Counted from the stretch's first letter, positions 17,433 through 27,931 are shown. The stretch: 64,000 nt of DNA from Lacticaseibacillus chiayiensis (GCF_004123795.1 NZ_MSSM01000006.1:45267-109266), one strand, 5' to 3'. Numbers and translations: made by a program. The notes: generated by a model not told the origin, from the letters alone.

Positions 17433-18044
17433 CTACTTCCCGGTACTGGAGCTATTACTTGAAAAGTCAACGCTTGGCACTGTCTGGGCTGACGGGGTGG
17501 CTTTGAAGGTATCCTTCTTACCCAAGCCCATCATACTGGCAAAAATGTTCTTCGGGAACGTCACCACGCTTTGATTGTAATCACGTACTTTGTCAATATA
17601 GCGTTTCCGTTCAACCGAAATCCGGTTCTCACTGCCTTCAAGCTGTGTCATCAACGTGTTCACCTGGTTACTGCTTTGCAAACTCGGATAGTTTTCCTTG
17701 ATAACGTTAATTAAGGTACCTACGCTCTTGTTCAACTGATCGTCAGCCTTAGCCTTGCCAGTTGTTGTGTTCGCGTTTGCATAGGACTTGCGGGCTTCGG
17801 CAATCTCACCGAAGACCTTTTGTTCCTGACCCATCTGGCCCTTAACGGCATTCACCAGGTTAGGCACCAAATCCGCACGCCGCTGCATGACATTTTCAAC
17901 TTGGCTCCATTGTGCCTCAACCGCCTGATTCTGCTTTGCTAATGAGTTATACGTGCCAATCCCAAAAATCAGGCAGATGGCCACAATCACGCCGAGCACA
18001 ATACTTGTAACTGCAACTGGACTTAGTCGTTTCGTTTTCATCAT
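17433..18044 (-). CDS. lemA: LemA family protein
   Basis: Membrane-anchored LemA protein of about 203 residues. An N-terminal helix (about 9-30) anchors it, and the LemA core follows: NSLAKQNQAVEAQWSQVENVMQRRADLVPNLVNAVKG, then long helices forming an antiparallel bundle, and a Ser/Thr-rich tail. GAGGAG lies 5 nt before ATG 18044 (a second ATG at 18041 is also well placed). It is first in a two-gene operon with the TPM protein. Biochemical role is unknown. Confidence 0.93.
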   Translation of the reverse strand: MMKTKRLSPVAVTSIVLGVIVAICLIFGIGTYNSLAKQNQAVEAQWSQVENVMQRRADLVPNLVNAVKGQMGQEQKVFGEIAEARKSYANANTTTGKAKADDQLNKSVGTLINVIKENYPSLQSSNQVNTLMTQLEGSENRISVERKRYIDKVRDYNQSVVTFPKNIFASMMGLGKKDTFKATPSAQTVPSVDFSSNSSSTGK

Positions 18045-18179
18045 CAATTCTCCTCTGGGACGCACCTCAGCAGCAAAAAAAAACGTTGCTAGGCCAATTC
18101 GCGTCCGTAATCAAGTTTTTCACTTCCTTTTTATTTTACCATGCCGGTACCAATCAACATCCGGCTAAAGACGGATCTG

Positions 18180-19214
<1,035 letters not shown>

Positions 19215-19220
19215 TTAAAT

Positions 19221-19258
19221 GAGCGTGACCTGGCGCGGTTAGGAGCCGGAGAACGTGT
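19221..19258. repeat. Intergenic palindromic repeat, remnant H in the trpS leader
   Basis: GAGCGTGACCTGGCGCGGTTAGGAGCCGGAG matches the outer arm of the dispersed repeat (compare 38064 onward), and GAACGTGT matches its other end; the centre is missing. It lies downstream of the T-box terminator, inside the trpS mRNA. Confidence 0.5.
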
Positions 19259-19467
19259 AAAAAAAGACGCCCCATGTCATTGCAACATAGGACGCCTGAG
19301 CGCGGTACCACCTAACTTGTCCGACTTGCGGACCTCTCTTGGCTTAAGGCGCACCCACCGAACAAAACGCAAGCGACCCAACTTCACCTATCCCGGCCAT
19401 CGACTTCACAACGCCGCCGACTCTCTGGAGACCTTTTAGATAGGCTACTCATCGCTTGTGTGAATAT
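19259..19467 (-). ncRNA. T-box riboswitch, tryptophan-specific, controlling trpS
   Basis: On the minus strand the leader folds as a T-box. CAAGCGA (near 19460) pairs with TCGCTTG (near 19373) to close stem I; CCTATC and GATAGG form the next helix; and the specifier loop TGAAGTTGGGT holds UGG (19380-19378), the Trp codon. The conserved T-box TAGGTGGTACCGCG is at 19314-19301. The terminator stem GGCGTCC(TATGTT...AACAT)GGGGCGTC lies at 19295-19266, followed by seven T residues (19265-19259). Uncharged tRNA-Trp would stabilise the antiterminator. Confidence 0.95.
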
Positions 19468-19473
19468 GAGTTT

Positions 19474-19502
19474 AGATTAGCCAACTATAAATACAATGTC
19501 AA
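19474..19502 (-). promoter_or_regulatory. Sigma-A promoter of trpS
   Basis: On the minus strand TTGACA (19502-19497) and TAATCT (19479-19474) are 17 nt apart, placing the transcription start near 19467, just before T-box stem I. Confidence 0.85.
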
Positions 19503-19516
19503 CTCATAGCGCTAGC

Positions 19517-20842
19517 TTAAAACAAATACTGCAAGTCACTCTGCGCACTCGGGTAAGCGTAAATCTGATTAAGTTCAGCCGGTTTTTTACCCGCATCAAT
19601 GGCTGCTGCGAAGGTGTTGATTAGATCTTCTGCCAAACTGGCGAGTACGACGGCACCGGCGAGCTTGCCGGTTGTTTTGTCGACAATCGTCCATACTTGT
19701 GCATCCGGATCCTGCAGCCGATGATATGTGTACCATTGAGTGGTATCGTTATGAACCACCTGATACCGATCAGGCGCAGCTTCTGCGTCTTCAAGCGCTA
19801 CGCCAACTTTGGCAAGCTCGGTCGGTCCAAAGACAATTGTCGGAATCGCAGGATAATGAATCGGTTCCTGGCTACCCAAGATCTGGCTAGCCACATAACG
19901 CCCTTCAAATCCGGCAACTGGCGTCAATTTCGGTTGCGGTTTCAAGTTCACATCGCCAAGCGCATAGATATTAGGAACGACCGTACGCAAATGATCATCA
20001 ACCGGAATCCCCCGAGTATCAGCCTTGATACCGGCATTGGCGAGACCGAGGTCAGCAACATTAGCAATGCGACCCATGGCTGTAATCGCCATATCGACAT
20101 TCATGTCAAAATCATCCGCATGCAGATGCGTCATCGTACCGAGCGGACTGATTTTCGTGAGTTCAACATTAGGGTGAAAATGAATGCCAGACTTGATCAA
20201 CAGCTGCTTCAACGCTTCGGTGGCGACTTTTGGAAAAGCCCGCAACAGACGATCGGAGTGTCCGATGATATGCACTTCCGCACCAGCAGCGGCTGCAATA
20301 TTAGCAAGCTCGACGCTAACATAACCGGCGCCGATAAACGCGATGCTGGTCGGCAGCTCATCTAAGTCCAGAAAATCGCGGCTTGTTTTCAACAAATTGG
20401 CTCCGGGGATATCCGGAAAGCGCGGCGTGTGACCCGTTGCGATGACAATATGTTCACCGGTGACATTTTGGGAGCCGACTTTAACGGCGTGTTCGCCGAG
20501 CAACTGTGCCCGGCCATATAACGTTTTAATGCCGGTGCGGGTTAAGCCGTTCAATGTCCCGGCCGGAATACCGCTTGTGTAGCCACGCTTAAATGCCATC
20601 AAGGACGGCCAATCGATTTTTGCCGTTCCGCTAATCCCCAAGCCGTTCATCCGCAAGGCGGCATTTTTCACTTCGACACCACGATACAGCATCTTTTTCG
20701 GATCACAGCCGTAGTTGGGACAGGTGCCACCCCATAAATCGCCTTCAATGACTAATACCTTCTGTTGCGCCGCGAGACCATAAGCAGCCGCTAAGCCGCC
20801 CGGGCCACCGCCAATGACAATCGTGTCATAATCATATGCCAT
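19517..20842 (-). CDS. FAD/NAD(P)-dependent pyridine nucleotide-disulfide oxidoreductase (glutathione reductase-like)
   Basis: Flavin disulfide reductase of about 441 residues. It has the FAD motif DTIVIGGGPGGLAAAYGLA, the redox-active disulfide GGTCPNYGCDPKK (about 39-51), a second nucleotide-binding motif FIGAGYVSVELANIAAAAG, and the second FAD motif IYALGDV. The C-terminal dimer domain is short and lacks the glutathione reductase HPT(x)SE motif, so the substrate may differ. ATG 20842 has GGAG 8 nt upstream; a GTG overlapping the ABC ATPase stop is also in frame. Coupling with the transporter suggests it reduces the imported compound; this is inference. Confidence 0.85.
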   Translation of the reverse strand: MAYDYDTIVIGGGPGGLAAAYGLAAQQKVLVIEGDLWGGTCPNYGCDPKKMLYRGVEVKNAALRMNGLGISGTAKIDWPSLMAFKRGYTSGIPAGTLNGLTRTGIKTLYGRAQLLGEHAVKVGSQNVTGEHIVIATGHTPRFPDIPGANLLKTSRDFLDLDELPTSIAFIGAGYVSVELANIAAAAGAEVHIIGHSDRLLRAFPKVATEALKQLLIKSGIHFHPNVELTKISPLGTMTHLHADDFDMNVDMAITAMGRIANVADLGLANAGIKADTRGIPVDDHLRTVVPNIYALGDVNLKPQPKLTPVAGFEGRYVASQILGSQEPIHYPAIPTIVFGPTELAKVGVALEDAEAAPDRYQVVHNDTTQWYTYHRLQDPDAQVWTIVDKTTGKLAGAVVLASLAEDLINTFAAAIDAGKKPAELNQIYAYPSAQSDLQYLF

Positions 20843-20847
20843 TACGA

Positions 20848-21804
20848 TCACTCCGTTTCTGTATTTTGATCAACAAATGCGCTTGCCAGATAAGCAACCA
20901 CACTATGCGTATTGACCACAAACGAACCGTGGTCAGTATGCACCTGCAACGTTTCATGTGCGTCTAACAGCGGCAGCGCCTCCGCTAAGGTCAGGTTGCC
21001 GCCGACCGTATGCCGGGCTGTCACTTTGACCGCAAACGGGGCCAACTGACTGAGGGTTACCTGCAATCCTTGATTGGCCTGCGCTCCCTTGAAAAGATCG
21101 GCCACAAAATCATTCGCCGGCTGGGTCGCAATCGCTTCTGGCGTGTCGACCTGCAAGAGCTTCCCGCTGTGCATCACACCGATCCGATCGCCTAGCTTCA
21201 TTGCCTCCGCCATATCATGGGTGACAAAAATGACAGTCGTTTTCATAGCACGATGCAGCTGCAGTAACATGTCCTGCAGTTGGGTTCGTGAAATCGGATC
21301 AAGAGCGGAAAACGGTTCATCCATCAACACGACTTTAGGCCGTGATGCCAACGCGCGTAAAATCCCGATCCGCTGTTGCTGGCCACCTGAAAGCTCACTA
21401 GGCATCCGAGTGCGATATTCGGCTGGCGGTAAATCAACCATGGTCAACAGTTCATCGGTTGCCTGACGAATTTTTTGCCGCGACCATCCTTTCATTTCCG
21501 GAATCACAGCAATGTTTTGCGCAACGGTCATGGTTGGAAACAACGCAATTTGTTGCAAAACATAGCCTAGATTCCACCGCAAATCGCGAATCGGGTAACT
21601 GGTGAGCGGCTTGCCGGCAAATTTAATGGTGCCGCTAGTTGGCTCAACCAGGCGATTAATCATTTTCAACGTGGTGGTTTTGCCGCTCCCAGAGGTTCCG
21701 ACCAAGACAAATAGCTCGCCTTGCTCCACATTCAGGCTCAAGTCGTCAACCACCGGCTTGCCATCGTAGGCTTTGGTCACGTGTTCCAAGCTAATCAGTG
21801 CCAT
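20848..21804 (-). CDS. ABC transporter ATP-binding protein, OpuCA/EgtV-type
   Basis: 318-residue ATPase that energises the fused permease encoded just upstream. Walker A GTSGSGKTT (about 37-45), the Q-loop in YVLQQIALFPTM, the signature LSGGQQQRIGILRAL and Walker B VVLMDEPFSALD are all present. After the ATPase core (to about 235) comes a short regulatory tail, shorter than the tandem CBS pair of typical OpuCA/ProV proteins. Its start overlaps the stop of the permease gene and its stop overlaps a GTG of the reductase frame, so the three genes form a coupled operon. Confidence 0.9.
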   Translation of the reverse strand: MALISLEHVTKAYDGKPVVDDLSLNVEQGELFVLVGTSGSGKTTTLKMINRLVEPTSGTIKFAGKPLTSYPIRDLRWNLGYVLQQIALFPTMTVAQNIAVIPEMKGWSRQKIRQATDELLTMVDLPPAEYRTRMPSELSGGQQQRIGILRALASRPKVVLMDEPFSALDPISRTQLQDMLLQLHRAMKTTVIFVTHDMAEAMKLGDRIGVMHSGKLLQVDTPEAIATQPANDFVADLFKGAQANQGLQVTLSQLAPFAVKVTARHTVGGNLTLAEALPLLDAHETLQVHTDHGSFVVNTHSVVAYLASAFVDQNTETE

Positions 21805-23336
21805 CAGCGTGCCTCCTTTAACAGACCATGCCGGATAAGGTAACGATGTGCCACCGTGGCGGCTTTTTCGCGGCGGACACTGACCGCATAGTTCATATCT
21901 TGCATCTGCTTTTCGGTGATGTGGTTCGCCAGCTTATTTAACGCCTTGACCAGATGCGGATGATCCTCGGCAAAACGACTGCGCATGAGCGGCGCACCGC
22001 GATAAATCGGGAACAAGCCTTTGTCATCCTTCAAAGCGACAAGGTGATACTGGCGCAATTGCGCATCTGTCGTGTAGCCGTCAGTTAAATTAATCTGTCC
22101 GCGGTCCAATGCCTGATATCGCAGCGACGGATCCATTGAATCGACTTTAAACTGGAGGCCATATTTCTGCTTGATGCCTTTATACCCATCCTGGCGATCA
22201 ATGAATTCCAAGTCGAAGCCGGCACGAATCGACGGAGCAATTTTGGCTAAATCACTGATGGTCTTTAACTGGTAGCGTTTAGCAAAACTGGCCTTGACAA
22301 CCAACGCGTAAGTATTGTTGTAAGCCATTGGTTTTAGATAGCGTAACCCTTGCTTCGCGAGCAGTTGCTGGGCCAGCGGATAATTATTCTTGCCTGCTGC
22401 CACTTGCTTCTGTTGGGCGGCAGTCGGCTTCGTCAAGCTTTCCAGCACGGTGCCGGAAAATTCAGGGTATATGTTGATCTTATCGGTTCGCAGCGCGTTG
22501 TACAAGAAGCTCGTCTGGCCAAAATTCGGTTTCAACGTCACCTGCACATCAGGGTCAGCCTGTTGTATCAAATCCTTGTACATGTGAATCAGAATATCCG
22601 GCTCACTGCCTAGCTTACCGGCAATGGTGATCGTTTCTTTAGGCGCCGTCGCCCAGTTGTATACCTGCGTGCCGACTAAGCCAAAAACAACAATGGCCAC
22701 AGCCCCCACGCTCAGTTTCCAATTCACTTTTTGCATCAGATTTAACAACCACGAGAAGACGATGGCCAACAAAGCCGCAGCCAGTGCGCCCATCAAGGTC
22801 AGCGCAGCATCGTTGCGATCGATTCCCAGCAAAATAAACGTTCCCAGTCCACCTGCACCGATCAAAGCGGCTAACGTGGCAGTTCCGATAATCAACACCA
22901 TCGCCGTGCGCACGCCAGATAAAATGACTGGCAACGCAATCGGCAACTCGACTTTAAACAGTTTGCGCAGGCGACTCATCCCAAATGCATCGGCAGCTTC
23001 TTCATATGAAGGATCGATATCCTGCAGCCCGATATAGGTATTTTGAAAAATCGGCAGCAGTGCGTAAACGACCAAAGCAATGATCGCCGGCACCGTGCCG
23101 ATACCGACGAAAGGAATCAATAATCCTAACAAAGCTAACGAAGGAATTGTTTGCAAAACTCCAGTGACCTGAAGTAAAATTGCCGCGATTTTTGAATGTG
23201 TCTGCACCCAAACAGCCAGCGGAATAGCAATCACGACCGCTATAATAAGTGCAGTCAAGGATATTTCAATATGTTGTCCCAAAGCATTAAGCAATTCGCC
23301 GTGGCGCTCGGCAACTGTCCGCCATAAATCAGCCAT
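21804..23336 (-). CDS. Fused ABC permease/substrate-binding protein, EgtU/OpuCB-OpuCC type
   Basis: 510 residues. Residues 1-220 are an OpuCB-like permease with six helices and an EAA-type loop (YEEAADAFGMSRLRKLFKVELP). The C-terminal part (about 235-510, starting ETITIAGKLGSEPDILIHMYKDLI) is an OpuAC-type binding domain displayed outside. From memory, the binding domain (YPEFSGTVLESLTKP, GAPLMRSR, RYQALDRGQINLTDGYTTDAQL) is very like EgtU, the ergothioneine transporter of streptococci, rather than betaine binders; this needs alignment. The common database label is glycine betaine/carnitine/choline transporter. First gene of a three-gene operon; AGGTAAG lies before the ATG. Confidence 0.88.
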   Translation of the reverse strand: MADLWRTVAERHGELLNALGQHIEISLTALIIAVVIAIPLAVWVQTHSKIAAILLQVTGVLQTIPSLALLGLLIPFVGIGTVPAIIALVVYALLPIFQNTYIGLQDIDPSYEEAADAFGMSRLRKLFKVELPIALPVILSGVRTAMVLIIGTATLAALIGAGGLGTFILLGIDRNDAALTLMGALAAALLAIVFSWLLNLMQKVNWKLSVGAVAIVVFGLVGTQVYNWATAPKETITIAGKLGSEPDILIHMYKDLIQQADPDVQVTLKPNFGQTSFLYNALRTDKINIYPEFSGTVLESLTKPTAAQQKQVAAGKNNYPLAQQLLAKQGLRYLKPMAYNNTYALVVKASFAKRYQLKTISDLAKIAPSIRAGFDLEFIDRQDGYKGIKQKYGLQFKVDSMDPSLRYQALDRGQINLTDGYTTDAQLRQYHLVALKDDKGLFPIYRGAPLMRSRFAEDHPHLVKALNKLANHITEKQMQDMNYAVSVRREKAATVAHRYLIRHGLLKEAR

Positions 23337-23489
23337 GTCTTACCTCCATTTCACTCGATTATGTCTAAGTGTACCACCTTGATTTCCGCTACAACAACAC
23401 GCGTCCGTTATACCGCTTTACTTTACTTTTCGGGCTACCGGGCGTAAGATTATCCACACTATTTTAAACACAGAGAGGAGCGCCGTTTG

Positions 23490-25778
23490 ATGAAAAATGC
23501 AACCAAAGCGGAAGAACAAGCACGCGTTACGGCGGTTATCGAGAAGCTAAAGGCAAGGTTAGCGGCTATTCATGAGCAAATCGAAGCGGCGCACCGCGAG
23601 ACCAGCCGCATCGAACGGGCTTATGGTGAAAACACGAAAGTCAACGTCACCGAAGTCGATGATCAAATGGAAACCAATGCCGCCGTTCAGCAGCAAAAGG
23701 TTATGGTTGCGCGGGCCGTTGAAAACGAAACGATCCTCAAACACGAGGGCGATCGGCTGACATTACTGGCGGACAATCCTTATTTTGGCCGCATTGACAT
23801 CGATGAAGACGGCGAGCCTGACACCCTCTATATCGGAACAGCAACGTTCATTGATGAAAATGGCGATTTTCTGGTGTATGACTGGCGCGCGCCGATCAGT
23901 TCCATTTACTACAATGGCACACTTGGCGATGTCACCTACGACACGCCTGCCGGAGAACAGCATGCGGTTTTGAAAAACAAGCGCCAATTTCAGATTGAAC
24001 ACGGTCATATCAAAACTATGTTTGACACCAACGAAACCGTGGGCGATGAAATTCTACAATCTGTCCTTGGCGATCAATCGGACGAATACATGAAAAACAT
24101 CGTCGCTACGATCCAGCGCGAGCAAAACGACATCATCCGCGATACGTCAAGCGATTTACTCGTCGTCCAAGGTGTCGCCGGCTCCGGCAAAACCAGTGCT
24201 GTGCTGCAGCGAGTTGCCTACCTGCTGTACCACAGCCGCAGAGATCTGGATGCCGACCAAATGGTGCTCTTTTCACCTAACCGCCTATTTGCCAATTATA
24301 TTTCGCAAGTGCTGCCGAGTCTCGGTGAAAAGAACATGCGCCAGGCAACATTGTTTGAATTCTTGGCCAACCGCTTCACCGGCCTGCATGTCGAAACACT
24401 GTTTGAACGGTATGAGCACGACGCGGCGGGGTTGCCGAAAGCTGCCGAAACCATTCGCCGCTTCAAGGAAGCTCCGAGTTACTTGGAAGCCATTTATGAC
24501 TTTGCCAAAAAGCCGGATCGCACACCGCACTTCATTGATGTTGAATTTAATGGCGAAACTTTCTTCTCTGCCACTGAGATTGCTAAAATCTACCAATCCC
24601 AACCGACATTGATGCAGCCGGTCGATAAGTTCACAGCGACTAAAAATGCTTTGATCAAACGACTGAACGTACGCATTCACGAAGAAGCCAAGGCAGATTG
24701 GGCACAACTTCAGGTTTCTGACTTATCGCAAAGCGAATTGGAAACCCTGACCGCCGAGCATGAATTCGCGACCGGTGAAGACGAGCAACAGTTTGTGTCG
24801 GAGGCCATTGTATCCAAGGCGTTCGCGCCAATTTATGATGCGCTATACAACGATCACTTTTATGATGTATTCCAAGACTATCAGCACTTCATGGCGCAGC
24901 TTGACGCCCCGGTCAGTGACGCGATTTGGCAAACCATGATCACGGCCTTTTCCGATGGGATTGAATCGCATCACCTGCGCTTGGAGGATGCGGCACCGTT
25001 GCTGTACCTGCGCGATCTTAGCACTGGCAGCGGCCAAAACAGTCTCATTCAGTATGTTTTTGTCGATGAAATGCAGGATTTCAGTATGGCGCAGTTGCTG
25101 TATCTGAAGCACGCTTTCCCTAAAGCCAAGTTAACCTTGCTGGGCGATGCCAAGCAGGATGTCTTTACCAGCAACTATCAGCCGAGTGACTTCATTCACG
25201 AAATCAAAGATGTCTTTGCGGGGTACAAAATTCGGCTCATCACATTAAACAAGAGCTATCGTTCAACACAGCCAATCACTAATTTTGCCAAGGCTCTGTT
25301 GCCTGAACACGAGCATATTCAATCCTTCAATCGCGCTGGCGACAAACCGGAAGTGCTGACGGTTCCGCGCGCGGATGCAGCCGCGGCTTTGTCCAAGCTG
25401 GTCACGCATCTGTTAACCGCTGACGGTACCGTGGCGATTTTAACCAAGGACGCCCAAACCGCCGATCAGCTTTACACGACGCTCAAGCTCGATACGCCAG
25501 TTACGCTATTGTCCGCAAACGATCACAGCCTCAAAAGCGGTTGTGTCATTCTGCCGGTTTACTTGGCCAAGGGACTTGAATTCGATGCGGTCGTGGGTTG
25601 GGATGTCTCTGCATCGACCTACCAAAATGAAGCTGATCGCGATATTCTCTACACCCTCTGCTCCCGCGCGTTGCACCATTTAAACCTAGTCGCGCTGGAC
25701 GAGCCCAGTCCGCTGATCACGGCATTGCCGACTGATCTTTATCGGCACGCTGGCGATGCATCGGAGGCAAGGGTTTAG
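23490..25778 (+). CDS. helD: UvrD-like DNA/RNA-polymerase-associated helicase, HelD family
   Basis: 762-residue superfamily 1 ATPase. HelD proteins bind RNA polymerase and recycle stalled complexes. An N-terminal charged coiled coil (about 1-85) is the arm that enters the polymerase secondary channel in HelD. Walker A is GVAGSGKTS (about 228-236), Walker B VDEMQDFS (about 522-529), and motif IV-like LNKSYRSTQPI follows; this Gln/Asp arrangement is typical of HelD rather than PcrA/Rep. ATG 23490 is chosen, with GAGAGGAG 9 nt upstream. It is transcribed divergently from the ABC operon and ends at a terminator. Confidence 0.9.
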   Translation: MKNATKAEEQARVTAVIEKLKARLAAIHEQIEAAHRETSRIERAYGENTKVNVTEVDDQMETNAAVQQQKVMVARAVENETILKHEGDRLTLLADNPYFGRIDIDEDGEPDTLYIGTATFIDENGDFLVYDWRAPISSIYYNGTLGDVTYDTPAGEQHAVLKNKRQFQIEHGHIKTMFDTNETVGDEILQSVLGDQSDEYMKNIVATIQREQNDIIRDTSSDLLVVQGVAGSGKTSAVLQRVAYLLYHSRRDLDADQMVLFSPNRLFANYISQVLPSLGEKNMRQATLFEFLANRFTGLHVETLFERYEHDAAGLPKAAETIRRFKEAPSYLEAIYDFAKKPDRTPHFIDVEFNGETFFSATEIAKIYQSQPTLMQPVDKFTATKNALIKRLNVRIHEEAKADWAQLQVSDLSQSELETLTAEHEFATGEDEQQFVSEAIVSKAFAPIYDALYNDHFYDVFQDYQHFMAQLDAPVSDAIWQTMITAFSDGIESHHLRLEDAAPLLYLRDLSTGSGQNSLIQYVFVDEMQDFSMAQLLYLKHAFPKAKLTLLGDAKQDVFTSNYQPSDFIHEIKDVFAGYKIRLITLNKSYRSTQPITNFAKALLPEHEHIQSFNRAGDKPEVLTVPRADAAAALSKLVTHLLTADGTVAILTKDAQTADQLYTTLKLDTPVTLLSANDHSLKSGCVILPVYLAKGLEFDAVVGWDVSASTYQNEADRDILYTLCSRALHHLNLVALDEPSPLITALPTDLYRHAGDASEARV

Positions 25779-25887
25779 TAGCTTCGACTGTCCATGGCTG
25801 GGCTCAGAGTTCTATGCCGCACCAAACTCCGCAATCTCCGGCTTGGCACTAAGATCTTGTTCCACCAACTTTGTAATACTTACAAGA

Positions 25888-25935
25888 ATCGGCACTAACG
25901 ATGACTGATCCTGATCGTTAGCGCCGATTTGATTT
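25888..25935 (+). terminator. Rho-independent terminator after helD
   Basis: AATCGGCACTAACGAT (25888-25903) pairs with ATCGTTAGCGCCGATT (25915-25930) with one mismatch, followed by TGATTTT. Confidence 0.75.
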
Positions 25936-26012
25936 TGCAACTAATATTATGCTAGCTTATCAATGAAAGCTCTTTAATCAACGTTCTAAATAAAAAAACC
26001 GGAGGCAATGCT

Positions 26013-26837
26013 TTGTTCAATCTGCTTCGAACCTTCATGGCGGTTTATGAAACCCGCAGCTTTTCTTTGGCAGCCGAGCAGCTGTTTTCCAGTCAGCCGA
26101 CTGTCTCACATCACATTCACCAACTGGAGCATGAGCTGAATGTTTCGCTTTTTGAGCGTAACAAACGCAGTGCCACCATTCCGACAGCGGCGGCTGATAT
26201 CCTCTATGAATTCAGCAGCAACATGCTTGCTGACTGGGATAAAACTAAGCAAGCCATGCAAAACACCACTGCAACTGCTTCGGTTGAATTGAATATCGGC
26301 ATTTCACAAAGTGTCGCCGTTGTTTTGTTCCCTGACTTGGCACGCGGATTGAAAGCAGCCTTCCCTTTTCTAGAATTTAATGTTGCTGTTTTGAACTCGC
26401 TCCAAGTAGTCAAGCAGATGGAGGCACGGCGGCTCGATTTGGGGTTCATCGAACAACCGTTGACGTTAAAAGGTGCAACTAGAACCACGCTTTGTGCGGA
26501 TCAATTGGTGGTGGCAGGTTGGTCCACCGGTACTTGGCTCACGCGCGAGGAAGGCTCCGGCATGCGCTATTACACAACTGCCTATCTCCAAGAAGCTGGT
26601 ATCACGCCGGATCACCTTATGACCGTTAACAATAACAGCATGCTGCGAGCACTAGTGCAAAACAAGGTCGGTCAGGCGTTGCTTTCGGATCGAATCGTCC
26701 CCCAAGAAGTGCCGCAGCAAACTATCGGTGCAAAGTTTCGCCGGCATTTTTATCTGTTGCAAAACCCTGATGCTCACTGGCCGCACAAGCAAGCTATGCT
26801 GGACACGATCCAGCGTTTAGCCAACAAGGTCGACTAA
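26013..26837 (+). CDS. LysR-family transcriptional regulator
   Basis: 274 residues. The N-terminal winged helix-turn-helix (about 1-60) reads LLRTFMAVYETRSFSLAAEQLFSSQPTVSHHIHQLEHELNVSLFERNKR across its helices, a standard LysR pattern. The effector domain (about 88-270) is a little shorter than average. The start is TTG 26013, with GGAGG 7 nt upstream; the ATG at 26008 is out of frame. It converges with a TDT-family carrier (24 nt between stops). Regulators of this type often control neighbouring carriers, but the convergent arrangement gives no direct evidence. Confidence 0.88.
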   Translation: MFNLLRTFMAVYETRSFSLAAEQLFSSQPTVSHHIHQLEHELNVSLFERNKRSATIPTAAADILYEFSSNMLADWDKTKQAMQNTTATASVELNIGISQSVAVVLFPDLARGLKAAFPFLEFNVAVLNSLQVVKQMEARRLDLGFIEQPLTLKGATRTTLCADQLVVAGWSTGTWLTREEGSGMRYYTTAYLQEAGITPDHLMTVNNNSMLRALVQNKVGQALLSDRIVPQEVPQQTIGAKFRRHFYLLQNPDAHWPHKQAMLDTIQRLANKVD

Positions 26838-26861
26838 ACAACCGCCATCACCACTAGCTGA

Positions 26862-27833
26862 TTAATCAGTCGTATTCCGCGGCGCTCGCTGGGTCTGCCA
26901 GGTAGCGCGAACATTTAAGTGCAAAAAGCGTAGGTAATGACCCGTGACGAATACCAGCATCAACGTCGCAACCAGCCATTCACTCCACTGCACCACGCTT
27001 AACAGGTTATGAGCAGCACCCGTTCTCGCAAAAATGGCGATAAAACGTGTTAACGCCGTCGCGGAGATGACTAGCGGAAACGTAAACGCGGCAAAGCTTG
27101 GATAAAACGACAACCGGGTGTACTGGCGAATGCTGAATAGCGTGCCAAAATATAAGCTCTGGGCAAAGATCAACATGTCAAGCGCAAACCAAAAACTAGG
27201 CTGATTAAAGCTGGCGAGATAACCGGTCAAACACAGCGAGGCCGGTGCCGCCATGATGGTCAGCAACGGTTGGGTAGCCTCTGGTAATGGCACCACACGC
27301 ACGCGATGCACGACCACGGGAAATAACGCTGCATACAGGACAAATGCAATCCAGAAAAGCCGCTGCCCCAAAGCAGGCACAAATTGGGCACTGGTCACCG
27401 GAATAACGCCTAATCCGACAAACGTGACGAACCAACTCGGGTAAATCATGTGCCAGGCTTTTTGTTGCGTGAGCAAGTGCCGGGACAGAAAGAATGCCAT
27501 CAAGCCAAAATGAATAAGCACCGCCATCATCCACACAATCGTCGCCACTTGTACCGGCATCCCCCAGGCGGTGAAGTAGGTGCACAAAATCATGAGCGTC
27601 ATCGAAAATGTCGGCGACACCGAAGCGATAATCGGATCTTGTAAACTTTTGACAGCATGAAGCGGCGTTAGGCAAAGTTTAAGTAAAATCACTGCAAACA
27701 GCAAAAGCGCCACAACGCCGGTGACATCCCCCACCAGTTGCCACCCAGCTAGTTTATATAAATTTCCTAATGATGCCAGACCTAATGTCAAGCCGGCCAT
27801 TGGTAACGGTACTTTTTTCAAAAATGTTCTCAT
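26862..27833 (-). CDS. TDT-family (tellurite-resistance/dicarboxylate transporter, TehA-like) membrane protein
   Basis: 323-residue membrane protein with about ten helices; it opens with the typical TDT segment PLPMAGLTLGLASLGNL and has later Gly/Phe-rich helices as in TehA, Mae1 and SLAC1 anion channels. It probably moves an organic acid or a small anion. GGAGGCTGAC precedes ATG 27833. Convergent with the LysR regulator. Confidence 0.82.
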   Translation of the reverse strand: MRTFLKKVPLPMAGLTLGLASLGNLYKLAGWQLVGDVTGVVALLLFAVILLKLCLTPLHAVKSLQDPIIASVSPTFSMTLMILCTYFTAWGMPVQVATIVWMMAVLIHFGLMAFFLSRHLLTQQKAWHMIYPSWFVTFVGLGVIPVTSAQFVPALGQRLFWIAFVLYAALFPVVVHRVRVVPLPEATQPLLTIMAAPASLCLTGYLASFNQPSFWFALDMLIFAQSLYFGTLFSIRQYTRLSFYPSFAAFTFPLVISATALTRFIAIFARTGAAHNLLSVVQWSEWLVATLMLVFVTGHYLRFLHLNVRATWQTQRAPRNTTD

Positions 27834-27931
27834 GTCAGCCTCCTTTGCATGCCATTGAGTCTAACAAGAATAGCCGGCGACAGCTAAATGAATCTATTGC
27901 ATCGTTAATATTCAGAAACTGAATGACATTG

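Noticed and set aside
19697..20365. 222-codon open frame opposite the disulfide reductase
   Set aside because: Antisense shadow of a well-supported flavoprotein gene; no ribosome site or recognisable domain.
21804..23336. Frameshift joining two separate permease and binding-protein genes
   Set aside because: Fusion of OpuCB- and OpuCC-like parts is a normal form in this family, and the frame is continuous.
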